From assembly GCA_009823395.1 (NCBI GenBank), contig CM020512.1:2849905-2913904 (forward strand): a stretch of 64,000 nucleotides of DNA. The letters are read 5' to 3'. Below are positions 47,873-60,407 of the stretch, one piece after another. Within the stretch, counting starts at the first letter, position 1, and the number at the start of each line of letters is the position of its first letter. The notes below the pieces were generated by a model. That model saw only the letters and a list, made by a program, of their open reading frames with translations. It was not told the origin of the DNA and did not search any database. A program made the translations under genes and the position numbers. The stretch is from Thamnaconus septentrionalis. Its lineage: Eukaryota > Chordata > Actinopteri > Tetraodontiformes > Monacanthidae.

Positions 47873-48499
47873 TCGCGCGTGCACGTTTGTGCACAGGCCA
47901 ATTCAAATCCCCTCCAGCTTCAGGATCCCTTCACTGGCTCTCCCTCTTTTTGTCTCCCTCCCGTCCTCCCATTCAGCAGCGTCCGACTCATGTTTGGCTT
48001 CCTGCTGTTTGTGACCAGACAAGGCCTTGATCTGAATACTGATTCCCTGTTGATAGGCCCGCACTTCCGATCTAATTAACTTGTTTTGTCGCCGGCTAAA
48101 TAGAAACGTCCGAGGGAGGACTGTGCGAGGGAGAGAGGGTGAGGGGGCCCGGAGAGGAAGGTGGCGGTGGGGGCGGGGGAGACCGAACAATGTCACTGAT
48201 CTTTGCAAGGGGGGACGCGACGTAAATAACAACAAGTAAACACAAACAGGACGGAGAGTTGAAGGGAGGACAGGAAGAGCAGGGATCACAGCGCGCTCAG
48301 CCCTCCTGGATGTCATCTGGTATTAAAGAAGTCTTCAACATCATTAAGCGGAGGGAAGTTATACGGGCGGAATAAAGTTAAACATTGACCCGGCGGCAGT
48401 GATTTGGGCAGTAAAAATAAACTACTGAACAGGCAAGGCGCTACAAGATACGCCGGTGGCGGTGCACCTGCTTGGCCTTTACAAGAGGACGGGGGATTA

Positions 48500-48620
48500 G
48501 GGAGGATTTTCTTTTATCACCGGGCCTTCTTTTATTGGAGTGTTTGTCTACTTAATGGCCAAATTATTAGCACCCCGTCAAACCACTATCTTCTCCAGTC
48601 CAATATCGAGTTACGTGCGT
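48500..48620. promoter_or_regulatory. Candidate conserved non-coding element
   Basis: tcttttatcaccgggccttc, gtctacttaatggccaaatt and attagcaccccgtcaaacc form a balanced repeat-free block with homeodomain-like words. Assignment is by texture only. Confidence 0.28.
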
Positions 48621-49229
48621 CCGCTCCGCTCGGCTCGCTCCACGGCCAACTCCTCTGGCTTGGATGAATTTGGACGATTTTGAGCTGCGTCCGTGTAACG
48701 TCCCTGTGTCGACGTCGTCGTCACAAGCTGCAGAGGAGTGAGAGGTCGCATGGGGGTTTCCCCCCGCCGTGCATTGTCCCACACTCCCCGGAGGGCTCAG
48801 GATCTATTTGCGTTCGTCTGTGGTGCTTGTGGCTATTTAGCCTTAAAAAAAACAGAAAAAAAAAAAGGCAACGGTGACGGTCACAATGCACAATACGGGC
48901 ACCACCAGTGAGCAACACGTTGAGGAGGACAAAGACGTAGACAAAGGCGTCCGTGAGAGAAAGATGACAGCGATGAGAGAGGCGAGTGACAAGAAAGCCA
49001 GGAAGGCAGATGGAGGGAGGGAGTGGGGGGTGGAGGGGAGGGAGGGGGGGCGGTCGGTCAGATAATGACATACGAACCAAAAATAAACTCCATAAACAAA
49101 AGAAAGAGGAGGCTGAGATGGGCTGACGGAAGAGGAGAGGGGGAGACGGCGAGGGAATCAAAGGGGGACGTCCGCTGCGGAGACACGGAGTCTCGCACCT
49201 CCTCTCCTCCCCCCTCCTCTGACCTCCCC

Positions 49230-49330
49230 CCCTTTTGGATAATATGTGGCACAATTAGCGCACGGCGATGATTTCCATTAGGGCTAATCAAATATTTATA
49301 CTGCCTTCTGAGCGTGTCACAATGCCGCGG
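49230..49330. promoter_or_regulatory. Candidate conserved non-coding element
   Basis: cacaattagcgcacggcgat, ttccattagggctaatcaaa and tatttatactgcc lie between C-rich and G-rich DNA. ATTAGGGCTAAT (49278-49289) is an imperfect palindrome of two TAAT cores. Confidence 0.32.
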
Positions 49331-49582
49331 CCCCCTTTCACATCCGCGTGACAAATGCTCGAAAATGAAGGAGTCGGGGAGCGGACGGCGCTCGAGAGGA
49401 GGCGCGGGGGACAGAAAGGGAGCGGGGAGAGAGGAGAGTGAAAGGGAAGTGAAGAGGTGTGAGGAACAGAGTTTGCTTTGTGAAGCGGCGGCGCTTCCAC
49501 ATTTGGTTTGCAAATACTCGTCCCTCCGTCATCAATTACAAGAATTGTGCGGTCCTGGTGTGGAGTCTTGTTCGTACCTACC

Positions 49583-49586
<4 letters not shown>
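49331..49586. other. Non-coding intron stretch, purine-rich
   Basis: A GGA/GAG-rich segment (49365-49460) and then mixed sequence. No gene was recognised. Confidence 0.4.

Positions 49587-49631
<45 letters not shown>
49587..49631. repeat. (GT)n microsatellite
   Basis: A pure GT tract of about 45 bp. Confidence 0.96.
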
Positions 49632-49633
<2 letters not shown>

Positions 49634-50417
49634 GGGTAGGTGGTTGGTTGGCTGGCGCCGCTGATGCTATCTCACCCAAAGCCATAAATCAAACTGGGTC
49701 GGCCGTGGAATCCGTCCAAATTGGGCTCATCAACGCGGCCGCTGAGAGGGAATCGGGTGTGTTTGTGTGTTTGTGTGGCATGTTGGAAGGTGAAGGAGGA
49801 GCGATGGAAGAAGTTCAGGAGATTCTGCTGGCCTTCAGCCTCTCGTCTCAACAGTTGTGACGTTAGTCTAGCCGAGAAAAGAAATGCGTATCTCCTCTCT
49901 CGAATGTTTAAATAATCGTCAATGAAGTCAGTATCCCTTAAAACATGTACGACCAGCCTGCAATATATAATGTTGTCTCTCCAGAACTCAACCGTTTTCT
50001 CAGGGTGAAAAACGACACGCCGCACAGCCGCTGGTCAGTGACACAATCAACAGAGGGTTAGGGGTAACAAGATGGGCGGGCCTCCAGAGGTGGAAGGTCA
50101 AGTCCCTGGTCTGACAGATGGACGAGAGCAGTCGGCACTTTGAGGGATGAGGAAGGGATGAGGGATGAAGCTGGTTTGGTGCACTGACAGTCTGGAATAT
50201 GGATGACCCTCCACACCAGAGTGACAGTGGAGGGAAGGGGTTCTGCCTTTATTTCATTTTCAATTCCATTTCGTTTTGGGAGAATTACGCTCCATAATTT
50301 ACCCAGAGGGGGAAAAGACACCCAAAGAAGAAACTGTGTTGGTATTAGGTGGAACAAGGTCAAAATTGTTTTAAATATGGTCAATAGTCCGCTAGGTCTA
50401 CACACAAATCATATAAG

Positions 50418-50630
<213 letters not shown>

Positions 50631-50662
50631 TAGGTAGTGCTTAAAACAGTAATGAATGATGA

Positions 50663-50677
50663 AACACACACACAAAC

Positions 50678-50717
<40 letters not shown>
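50663..50717. repeat. Interrupted (CA)n microsatellite
   Basis: CA runs split by AACGCGCATGCGCG, itself a self-complementary CGCGCATGCGCG word. Confidence 0.93.
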
Positions 50718-50719
<2 letters not shown>

Positions 50720-51511
50720 CCTTAAAGTCACTGAATTTTACTACTTACTTCGACCGAAAAGTCTGTGCGAGAAAATCCCAGAGAGCTTTGGGATGGACCT
50801 CTTCTACCAAACATAACTCAGGATAACAGAAAACAACAGGATAAGATGCTAAGGCAGGCTAATCTCAGGCGCAAGTGATAACATTCAGTCGGTGAAACCC
50901 TGACAGATGGGTATTGATCCGAGTTGTTGAAGGGGGGTAAAATAGATAACTGCGCCGCTTTATTGATATTGATTGAAGAGTCAAAGGTGGGGAAACAACT
51001 TCCCTCAAAGAAGAAAGGCATTGTTGAGTTATCGCACGATAAATCTGGATTGGGCTCCGCGGAGGGGAAAAAAAGAGAAAGAACCCGTTAAAAAAAGAGC
51101 GATGTTTTGCGTACTCGTGAACTGCAAACGTTGCCGTTTGGCTAGTCCTGGCAGCTGTTGAGCGAACGCTGCCTGGATAAGTTAGCGCACGCAGAGACAG
51201 ACGCGCGTGCGCTCCCATTCGGTATCATCCCTAAAAACATTTGAAACCCAAGATGGTTGCCGCGCTCGCTAAACAATGACTTGAGAAAGACAGCAGCACA
51301 GGCGCAGCCCAAACCCGGGTTTCCAACGTGATCCTCGGCGGCCCTGTTCTGTTCTGACACCCGCTCCCCGATCCAGGGACACATATCAAACAGTCACACG
51401 TGCGCTCAAAACTCACCGAAAGCCGACATATTATCTGATGCGTCTTCTCGCTGCGGCGAAGTCGAACTATTACTTCCCGGCTATCCATAAACTCTAGTTA
51501 ACAATTAACAG

Positions 51512-51525
51512 CGTGTGTGTGTCTT

Positions 51526-51560
<35 letters not shown>

Positions 51561-51562
51561 CA
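51512..51562. repeat. (GT)n-(GA)n microsatellite
   Basis: Two GT runs followed by a short GA run. Confidence 0.93.
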
Positions 51563-52879
51563 GATACAAGGAGAGCACAGAGGGTGTCTGGCAGGCCTAT
51601 CTGTGGCGCTGCGATGCGCTAACGTGAAAGAATGCCAGAGTCAGTGTGACAGAGATAGGGGAAGTGCATTGGTTGGGTGAAGGTCGATGTCGAGGTCAAG
51701 TTCCGAAGTGGCGGACACTCTGGCGAGCGAGCTCACACCGTGACTGGTGCTAGAAAGTATTTCACGCCGGCGCAAACAATTTTCGCACCGTCTCGTCTTT
51801 GCAGCGAGTTGTTGATATTGGAAGCACTTCCCTGTGAAATCCACCTTCTGTCCACACATATCTGAGAGCTTTTTTGACTGTTTCTTTTGATATTTTGAGT
51901 CTCTGCAACACCATCCCCTTTGGTTACACCTTTCACTTTTGGTTATTCGCTTGAATCTGACAGATTATCTGCTTCCCTAACCACGACATCTGCGCCAGCT
52001 GGAGATCCAAAGAGTAAGACACTTGAGCTATCTATCAGATCCATCTTGGAAACCTCCCACAATGCCTGACTTTTGGCATCGTTTGAGGGGAAAGAGCAGC
52101 AGCAAAAGCTCTGTGTTTAGTTCCGCGAGACGCTAACCAAGAGGAAGTTGGTTCATTGATAGCACAGACATCTGAAACAGCCTGTTCAATGGTTCAATGT
52201 TATTCAGTTTTTTTCTAGTTTTGATGGATGGATGGACATGTCCCAGATGGACATGTGAAACATACACTTGGTAGACAGACATTCCCTGTAGAGTAGCAGG
52301 GGAGGAGACAAAGTTTTGTGGGGCAAAAGCACTTCCTGAGCTCAGGTAACCAAAAAATGTTTGGGTCAAGACGTTCAGGTCAAGGAGCACAAGGCCAATT
52401 CAAATCTCAAGTTATCTGAGTCAACCTCCTTGACCACAGGGCAAGAGTGACTGGGGCCACTGAACATAAGGCCAAGTCAAGTCAAGAGTGAAACGACTAA
52501 TCGTTTCATTGTCATTTCAAAAATAAGATTTCACTCTCTGCCAAAATCAAACCGGACCAGACCTGAACCCAACATGGGACGCAAACTAAAACCAAGTCTC
52601 GGAGCTCAGTCGCTCATTTTTTGTGCCTTATCCTCTAACTTATGTCTAAGCCTCGGTGAGTGTCTGGTACAAGCTGTGACAGGGTGCGAGGGTAGGGGCA
52701 GACGGGTGTCTGGATGGGGCACCCTGTGGGACACTGGTGCCGGAACTGAGCAGCATTCCAGAGGCCAAGGGATAGTACTGGCTGGACTGGGACCGAAGAC
52801 TGGAACCGAGGGACTGGGGTGTGGGCTGGGGGAGCTGGAAAGACTGGGTGGCAGAGGGTGGGCACAGAGGGGGATGAGG

Positions 52880-52881
<2 letters not shown>
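51563..52881. other. Non-coding intron stretch
   Basis: Mixed sequence with a small 8-bp hairpin TGAAACGA/TCGTTTCA (52489-52508). Otherwise nothing recognised. Confidence 0.4.
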
Positions 52882-52938
<57 letters not shown>

Positions 52939-52939
52939 C
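52882..52939. repeat. (GT)n-(CG)n microsatellite
   Basis: A GT tract of about 49 bp running into CGCGCGCGC. The whole tract alternates purine and pyrimidine. Confidence 0.96.
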
Positions 52940-53027
52940 TGGGGTCATTAGCACTAAATCTGTTCCATATGACACACACTCACATGGCCTCTGTCTGGAC
53001 TCTCTCTCTTTTCTGTCTGTCTGAATG

Positions 53028-53030
<3 letters not shown>

Positions 53031-53060
<30 letters not shown>
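53031..53060. repeat. (CT)n microsatellite
   Basis: A CT tract of about 30 bp. Confidence 0.94.
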
Positions 53061-53063
<3 letters not shown>

Positions 53064-53579
53064 TTCTGGGCTGTGCAATGAAGGGAAAGGGGGGGTGACA
53101 ATGGTGGTGGTGGTGGGGGTGCGGGAGGGAGGGGGGGAATATTTCTCAGCCACAACAGGAGCTTTGTGATGACAGGGGCCAGGCCATGTCACACACCAGG
53201 GACTCTGCTTCCTCCCCTTATCATGCAGAGAGGGGCTTCATTAAATACCCTCTTCTTTCGGTCCCCCCCAATCTATCTCCCTCCGTCTCGACCATCTGAC
53301 AGCAACAGCGGTGCCAAGGACAAACGCGCTCTTCTGTCGCGTCTGGAAAAAAACATTGTGGAGACGTTTCTGAGGAGGTATCGATGCAGTCTGAGGGGCG
53401 AATGATGCAGTGGGAGCATCTGTTGCTGTCCTCGTCTCACTCTTGTACCTCTACGACTGACTTTTCACCGGCACCTTAACTCATTAGCAATGGCGACAGG
53501 GAGAGGGCGGCTCAGTTGTGTGCAATACACGCAACCCCCTGGCTGCCTGCTAATCCATCTCTGTCTCCTGTTAGGATTT

Positions 53580-53887
53580 TTAAAGGTCCAGTGTGTAAAA
53601 TTTGGTTGGATTTCTGATTTTTATATTGGGAAAAACTTAACATACTGCCCAAAAATATATTAATAAAAGTGTATACTGGCAGTGCAATAAAAGTATTTTG
53701 GTTTTCCTAACCTTATGGATAAACATGGAACAAGGGTCCTTGCTCCTAGTTAGCTTCCCCTTGCATTGGCATTTTTTAAGGAAACCCGCGATTAAGGAAG
53801 CCCGCCTGATGGTGCCCTAAGTATGAAACGCACCGTCAGGCGGGCTTCCTTAAAAAAAAAAAAAAAAATTACAGACTGGACCTTTAA
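53580..53887. mobile_element. MITE-like element with internal hairpin
   Basis: Seen: the left end ttaaaggtccagtgtgtaa (53580-53598) and the right end ttacagactggacctttaa (53869-53887) are reverse complements with one mismatch in 19. The body is about 308 bp, non-coding, AT-rich on the left and hairpin-bearing on the right, with a poly-A run beside the right end. Family knowledge: TAAAGGTCCAGTGTGTAA ends mark an abundant teleost repeat. If the ends are read as AAGGTCC...GGACCTT, both are flanked by TA, a possible target duplication, but this cannot be separated from the palindrome. Confidence 0.75.
53792..53853. repeat. Near-perfect 24-bp hairpin inside the MITE
   Basis: Arms 53792-53815 and 53830-53853 are reverse complements at 23 of 24 positions around a 14-nt loop. 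This is the strongest hairpin in the window. In RNA the single mismatch would be a G-U or A-C pair depending on strand. It is probably an intrinsic part of the repeat family rather than an independent RNA gene. Confidence 0.9.
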
Positions 53888-54630
53888 GAATGTGGCCCAA
53901 CCGAAAACCGAACCGCGTCCGGGAAGAGTACAGCAGCCGAGCCTGGCTGGTGTCCAGCAGCCGCTCCGTGAGGCCGACACAGTTCTGAGCCAGTTTGGTG
54001 TCGCACAAATGTCGTCACCATGGTCACAGCTTGTTGACCGCCGTCGCACGTATGTGGCGCTCGGTGCACCTTGTAAGGCACCCGCGGATGCACTGCGTTA
54101 CAACAGCTGTAGATTAGGTTGCTTTAACTCCACGACTGGCTGGCACGAACAGTTCTGGCGTAAACAACCGACGTGTGCAAGTTGCGCGTGCATGTGCGAG
54201 CGATGTGCACCCAGGCAAGGCGATGCCGATCACAGGCCCCGATCAATCGCCAGGAATGAGAAAAAGAAGGTTTCATTTCTTGTCATGCCACATTTTAACT
54301 TGAACCTGACTGAATCAGATGCGAAATAATTAAAAATTTTTTTTTTTTGTTTTGTTTGAACCCACTTCATCCTGTTAAGTGTCTGCCAGCACAGGTGGTC
54401 CTCTACAGAGATCTGTGGAGCAAAGCATTTCAATCACTGCTTATTTATTTTTGCCAGGATCTTAGAAACATTCTTTTTCATGTGCATCATAACGTTTAAT
54501 ACTTTATTTTTCTTCAATTGGTGACCAAAAAAGAAAAAGAAAAAAAATCTGCGAATACGCAGCCATTGTTACGCCGTCAGCACACGGCATCATGTAGGTC
54601 CCCCCCCATCGTGCACACTGCGGGTCTGAT

Positions 54631-54671
54631 CTCTCTCTCACTCACTCACACACACACACACACACACACAC
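54631..54671. repeat. (CT)/(CA)n microsatellite
   Basis: CTCT and CACT units leading into a CA tract. Confidence 0.93.
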
Positions 54672-54910
54672 TAATCGCAAAGTCCGCCGTGCCTCCGCCT
54701 GTGAAACAAAAGCTGGTCTTGTCTGGCCCGCTCCACTGCTTGTACAAGAGGCTTAGGGACATTTTTCTCATTTTTGAGCAGCTAATATCTTGCAAAAGTT
54801 GTCTAATCTCTTTGCATTTAAGATGAGATTTACCCCCAACTTCTCCACATGCCTAACACCTGCTAGGCCATGACGCATGGTGCTTAACCAGCCTATTTTA
54901 ATTAGGCTAG

Positions 54911-54911
54911 G

Positions 54912-54942
<31 letters not shown>
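54911..54942. repeat. (GT)n microsatellite
   Basis: A GT tract of about 32 bp with one GC step. Confidence 0.94.
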
Positions 54943-55779
54943 TATGTGGGCATCGCGGCCCTTCAGACTTACAAGCTGATATAATGAAACTCAGCAGGTG
55001 ATGCAAAGACTGCGACTGCTTTAAAATGAACCTTCTGCACCTGTCAACACTTTTATCTGCACTAGAACGGACCATTTTATTTTGACCACTTTTTAAATCT
55101 CGTTTTTGGCTTTGTCAAATATTGTAGTTTGTCGAGTGAAATGCAAAAGCTTCTAGTTTTATTGCTTTAATATTTTTTAATTTTCTACACATTAGTAGTT
55201 GCAACTCGTACAAAACTGACTCAGGCAAAACTCAGCAAGCAACCACAAACACACACAGTCTCCACAAAAACGTGTCCGGCAAGAAAAAAAAAAAAAAACA
55301 ATTCTTAAAATTAAAACCCAAGCTGGATAGTTGCACAGGATGCGGCTGGTTCTCCCTCACAGCCTGCCACATGAAAAGGCAGCACGGACACCAAAGGGAC
55401 GGACAATACGGCGGGTAGCTGTGGTGCAACTGCAAAACCCCATTCTCTTAGTGAGCGGAAGAAAGGCTGCCAGGGTTACAAGAAGCACAGGCGAGTTGGA
55501 CGGTGACAAAGAGACACAGAGAAGAGGGTGGTGTGGGGGGGGGGGCGAGAAAAGAGAGCCAGGCAGGAGAAAAAGAAGGAGGAAGGGTCGCCTTTCTGCG
55601 GTGGCCCGAGAGAAAAGTTCTGCCGTGCCAGCGACGGGCCCAGAGCTCCCGGCCGACTGCAGGGAGGTTCTGCCGCCCTGCACTGCTCTGTTTGTCATTC
55701 TTACTGCCGTTCTGTCTGCTGCGCTATCTGGCCGTCTGTATGTGCACAAGATTGCACGTGTGCATATCTGCATGCATGC

Positions 55780-55820
55780 GTGTGTGTGTGTGTGTGTGTG
55801 TGTGCGTGTGTGTGTGTGCC
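55780..55820. repeat. (GT)n microsatellite with GC steps
   Basis: A GT tract of about 40 bp. G-rich runs (55855-55866, 55920-55970) follow. Confidence 0.93.
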
Positions 55821-56904
55821 CAGCACTGGGGACAAAGTCAGATAGAAAAGGAGTTGGGGGGGGGGAAAAAAGCAAGAATATTTTCTCCTTATTTGTATGT
55901 GCGACAGCGTCAGCGCAGGGTTGGGGGTGGGGGGGGTGTGTGTGTGTGTGTGTGTGGGGGGGGGAGAGAGAGGGTGGGTGCATTGTGTTTCAGAAAGGCA
56001 GCTGATTGGAAACAGTGGGTGAGCCTCGCAAAACCTGGCGAAAACGGGAAAAAAAAAAAAAAAAAAAAACCGGCGGAGGGAGGGAAGGAGCGAGGGAGTG
56101 AAGGAAGGAAGACGTCGGGGTAGAAAAAAAAGAGTGAAAGAACGGCAGAAGCGTGCTGGACATGTCAGTCAGACGAAAATAAAGACATTTCCGAGGCTCC
56201 GACGGCTGCAGACCTTATATGGTACGCAGGGCTACGAATCGGAGCCTGCTCTTAATTATGAGTCATCGCCGATGCGCCGGGCACGCTGCGCCTCCAACGT
56301 ATGATGGTTTTCTTGTTTTTTGTTTTTTTTTTTACCTGGAAACACACTTCGGTGCGTACTGGGCTCACTTTCAGAACCCACTTTCTCCATTTCATTGCAA
56401 AAAAAAAACACTGGGGATGGGAGGGACGGAGGAATCAAGAGATTATTTTTTTATTGCCTTTAAACACGCGTTAGTCTCAGGTAGGACGGCGGCATCATTA
56501 ACTATTTCAAATCAAATGATAACCTGTGACAGCGAGATAAACAATAGGCCTGAGGAACAATACGTCACTAGTGACAACACCAGGTTTCCATGCTGCAAAT
56601 ACTCTGTTTCTGTATTTCGTAATGGAAAAATATGCTCATTACTTTTGTGTTTAAAAGTGTCTAAAAGATACAAATTCTGTTTAAAAAATAATTCACGTAT
56701 TATTGATAATAGTTGCCGCTTGAAGTGGAACGGTTTAAACAAAGCGTTTTGAACGACGCTGTTGTGCAGTTAAATATAAGACTGGATTATTTTTTAGAGG
56801 GAGGTTATTTTAGAGGAACTCGGTTTATTAGCAATGTTGTAATGTTGCACAAATTGAAACAAAAAAAATAAATCACTATTTTCACTTTTTAGTTGTTTAT
56901 TTCA

Positions 56905-57040
56905 GAACCTGTACTTTCTGTCTTTTTACGTGAGTAAAGGTGTTTGATCCAGTACTGTTACTTTTACCAGAGTATTTTTCACGCAAGTATCCGTCCTTTT
57001 ACTTCAGTACAGAACATGAATATGTTTGCCACCTCTGGCA
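56905..57040. mobile_element. Fragment of a dispersed teleost repeat
   Basis: cctgtactttctgtcttttt, acgtgagtaaagg, gttacttttaccagagtatt, ccttttacttcagtacagaa and tttgccacctctgg resemble the ACTTTTACTTGAGTA...CCACCTCTG repeat that I know from many fish genomes. Ends and family name are uncertain. Confidence 0.5.
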
Positions 57041-57839
57041 GCTGCGGCTGCTGAGAAGCACAGCGGGCCAATCGGGCTGCGACGGGACCGTTCCACCCGG
57101 GAAGTGTCTCTCAGAATCGGCTCTACCTGTCGTCCTCCTCCGTCTCTGGCCGACAGAAGAGACTCGGAGCTTCGCACCCTGACGCTGGAGGCAGCGCCGG
57201 CCTCTCGTCATAAAAATACCAACTCTCGCTCTGCTCAGCTTGGGAAGTTGGCAGACGACTCTTGTAGACATTCTCCAGCCGTTGCCTCATGTTTTTGGAT
57301 GAGGGCAGCATGCTCCTAAATAATAATAATAAAAAAAAAAACGCCTCGGGGCTATTTTGATACCAGATATGTTTTCAGCCCCACTCTGGCAAGGTCACGC
57401 GGGGCAAGAGTCAAGGCTGAAAACGAGGCGGGTTTTGGGGATTATGACGGACGGACGCTGCGTTGGATGTCAGTTGGGTTTTTTGTGTGTTTGAGGGCTC
57501 AACAAGTATCCATCTGTGCTGGAGGCAGTAAAAAAAAACAAAACAGACACATGGCTGCAGAAAGCAGCTTTCCCGCTTTTGTACCTTTAATAACCTCTAA
57601 TATCCGTCTTTACTTGCTAGGCACAGCAGGCAGGCTGTGCATAAAATACATGAAATCAGCTAAAAGTGGGAAAAAACTTAATGCTGTATTTCCATTAAAA
57701 AGCCAGCCAGCCAATGCCAGGCTGCAACAGTTGTTGGCGCTCTTCTCATCGGGGAAGCCGTGCAGGTGCAGGAGACTGCGGCTCTCAGCAGGGGGGGTCT
57801 CACATCCAAGGCGGCAGCGGCTCCCCTCCACCAGCCGCT

Positions 57840-57960
57840 CTGATTAGAGCCGTAATTAAAAGCTGCGCTAATTGGTGTGGAGGCCAACACTGGCCACTCA
57901 CTTCATTAAGGGGCTCTGCGACAATTTCTCCTCCCGCATTCCCGAAGCCGAACGGCCCAG
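57840..57960. promoter_or_regulatory. Candidate conserved non-coding element
   Basis: tgattagagccgtaattaaa, gctgcgctaattggtg and cacttcattaagg give several TAAT cores in a repeat-free block. Assignment is by texture only. Confidence 0.32.
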
Positions 57961-58652
57961 AGGAGAGGGGGCGCTATGAATGGGCGACACCCAGCGGGAC
58001 GAGTGGAGCGCGAAGGAGAGACAGAGAGAGACAGACGGACAGAGGGACGGAGGGACAGAGAGAGGAGAAGGAGGCCAGAAGCCGAGTGAGCGAGTCGACT
58101 CAGTATTGATCACAGCCGGCACCCGCCTGGTTAATGTTTACAGGGTCGAAGGCCTCACAGTGATAAATTAGGACATAGAGCAGAGGAGCGATCGGAGCCA
58201 CGGCGGCAAGGAATTAATTCAGGTTCCAGGGCAGAAAAAAAATCTGGAGCCACTTTTTATCGTGCGAGAGCTCGCTGACGTTTCGGGCTGTAGCTAGAAT
58301 TTCTCATTAGACGCCAACAGCGGATGACGTGGCTCCCATCGCTAACAAACTTCTTGGGCTCCAGCTAATTTTAGCTTTTAGCTCCTTTGGCGCAACGGCG
58401 AGCGACAGCCTGCTGGTGTACAGAGAGTGCGATCACAGCCGTTCAACTCAGCGGCTGTGGAAGGACTCAGTCCGTCCTATCGACGGTGAGCCAGTGGGCC
58501 CCGCCCACTTCACTTTCAGTCCATACTGGCTTCGATCTGATTCCGCTAATTGCGTTCAAGTGCCAGGTTAGCGGCAGCTCCATTATAGCCCATTTTCCCT
58601 AAATTACTAATCAAGATCTTGAGAAACAATTACTCTTCACACGTTCCCCGAG

Positions 58653-58653
<1 letters not shown>

Positions 58654-58689
<36 letters not shown>

Positions 58690-58690
58690 C

Positions 58691-58735
<45 letters not shown>
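58654..58735. repeat. (GT)n microsatellite with GC steps
   Basis: About 80 bp of GT repeats with a GCGTGCGTGCG middle. Confidence 0.96.
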
Positions 58736-58737
<2 letters not shown>

Positions 58738-59916
58738 GGGCCCCGCCGCTCTGATGGAAACGGTTTCTCGGGCGGTTTCCTGGCCGCACGTTGCTTATTT
58801 TAGCGCCAGTGTGTCCAGAGTGCGCTGGAGGCCTCGTCAGGTCTCTATGTACCTTGATCCCAGGAGAAGCTGCAAGAATGCGCTCAGGCATGGATGAAAG
58901 GCACGTTTTGGCTAAAACAGAGCAACAATGTTCAGCAAGACACGGCAAAAGCCTCGCGACACGCACGGGGGCTGAATGCCAACATTCACGGCTCCAACAT
59001 TAAGACCTTGTTCTACACCAATTTCCTGCCTTCTCCTCTCTCTCCGCTCTTCTGAGAATTCTTCTTTTTCTCCCCCCCCCCACCCCCCGACTTGCGCACT
59101 TGTTGTCAATCCGCACAGCGACGCCGCTGTACGGGAACCCGAGGAGGAGGAGGAGGATCCTCGGCACAACCTTCCGTGACAAAAATGTTGCTCTTACTGA
59201 TTAGTTGGCCCGAGTGCACGAAGAGGTGAGCGGCACATGAAGTGACGCCCTTGTATGCCGCTCCCTTTTGTCAGTAAACAGTCTAGACTGTGCCCCATTT
59301 CCCCCCCCTCTCTCTTGTGGCGCTCGCCGGCTAAGATGTTGACACAATGAAGCCCTTGCAATAACACTTTTGTTTTTGCGCCCTCCCTGGCTGTGCTTAC
59401 ATTCATCAAGCTCGCCGCACAAGGAAGCCGTTCACCGTCCAATGGCCAAAGGTTCTGCGTGCGCACGCGCCGGGAGGCGGGAGGAGACCGATCGGGGAGG
59501 GGAGGGGACTAGTGACATGCGTCCCACACCTACCACCCACCCCCTCGCTAACTCTTTCTCTGGGATAGGAGGAGGCGGGACTACAGGTGCAGAGGGAGGA
59601 CAGGGCAAACGAGTGGGAGGGGACGGAAAAGGGGGAGGAGCTTCAGGCCCTTCTCCCAGGTGGACGACTTTGGAGACGCTGGCAAAGGGACAACTCAGAT
59701 TTCATCCACGTGTCCCGAGGTGGGCTGCTGCCATTGGTGCTCACCTGGCCAGTCGGAGCGGAGCCCCACCCAGCCCCTCGCGTGTCAATATCGACGGGGT
59801 GGTGGAGGTTTGTATGGAAACCCCATAATTAACAAAAGAAAAATGGCGCCTCATCGAGGGATCTGGTGAAAAAGACTCAACAGGTGGATTTGCTGAGGTG
59901 CGTTCGCTCAGCGGAC

Positions 59917-60001
59917 GAATCAGGAGGACATTTGAATGAGGAGGACGTTTAAATCAGACGAACGTTTGACTCAGGAAGACTTTTGAATGAGGAGGACGCC
60001 G
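59917..60001. repeat. 17-bp minisatellite, five units
   Basis: Five consecutive 17-bp units start at 59917, 59934, 59951, 59968 and 59985. The first two are gaatcaggaggacattt and gaatgaggaggacgttt. The others vary at a few positions around a GA.T.AGGA.GAC.TTT pattern. It is the only unit longer than six bases with several copies that I found. Confidence 0.85.
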
Positions 60002-60059
60002 CGGCCCTTCCTCGCTAAGCAAACACAAGCCGGCATTCTTCAGCGTCTGCCACTCCAGC

Positions 60060-60240
60060 CTGAGCCCGAAACCCCCGGCGTCGACGTGGCGGCATTAAGG
60101 CATTAGGGGCTAATGTTTTTAAAAGTGTTCGGTATCTTGGAGGGATTCGGGAGGTGGGCGCCGCGCGCTGCGTGGGTGTAATGGTGGATGAGATGGTCCC
60201 GCACATGGCAACCATTACGCGCACAGCCCCTCTAATCGCT
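60060..60240. promoter_or_regulatory. Candidate conserved non-coding element
   Basis: gcattaaggcattaggggct, aatgtttttaaaagtgttcg, and a GC-rich centre (gggcgccgcgcgctgcg) followed by ggtgtaatggtggatgagat. The mixed AT/GC block has no simple repeats. Assignment is by texture only. Confidence 0.3.
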
Positions 60241-60386
60241 GCCGACCTGCCTCCTCGCCTGCAGCCATCCCACCTCTGACTGCTGCCTGCCTGCGTGTGT
60301 GTGTGTGTGTCAGAGGGTATCCCAGGTTCAGGAGGGCAGAGTGTTCACATAGATGCACATTTTGCCACATTAGCGCAGCCCTTCAG

Positions 60387-60407
60387 ACACACACACACAC
60401 ACACACA
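60387..60407. repeat. (CA)n microsatellite
   Basis: A CA tract of about 21 bp. Confidence 0.92.
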
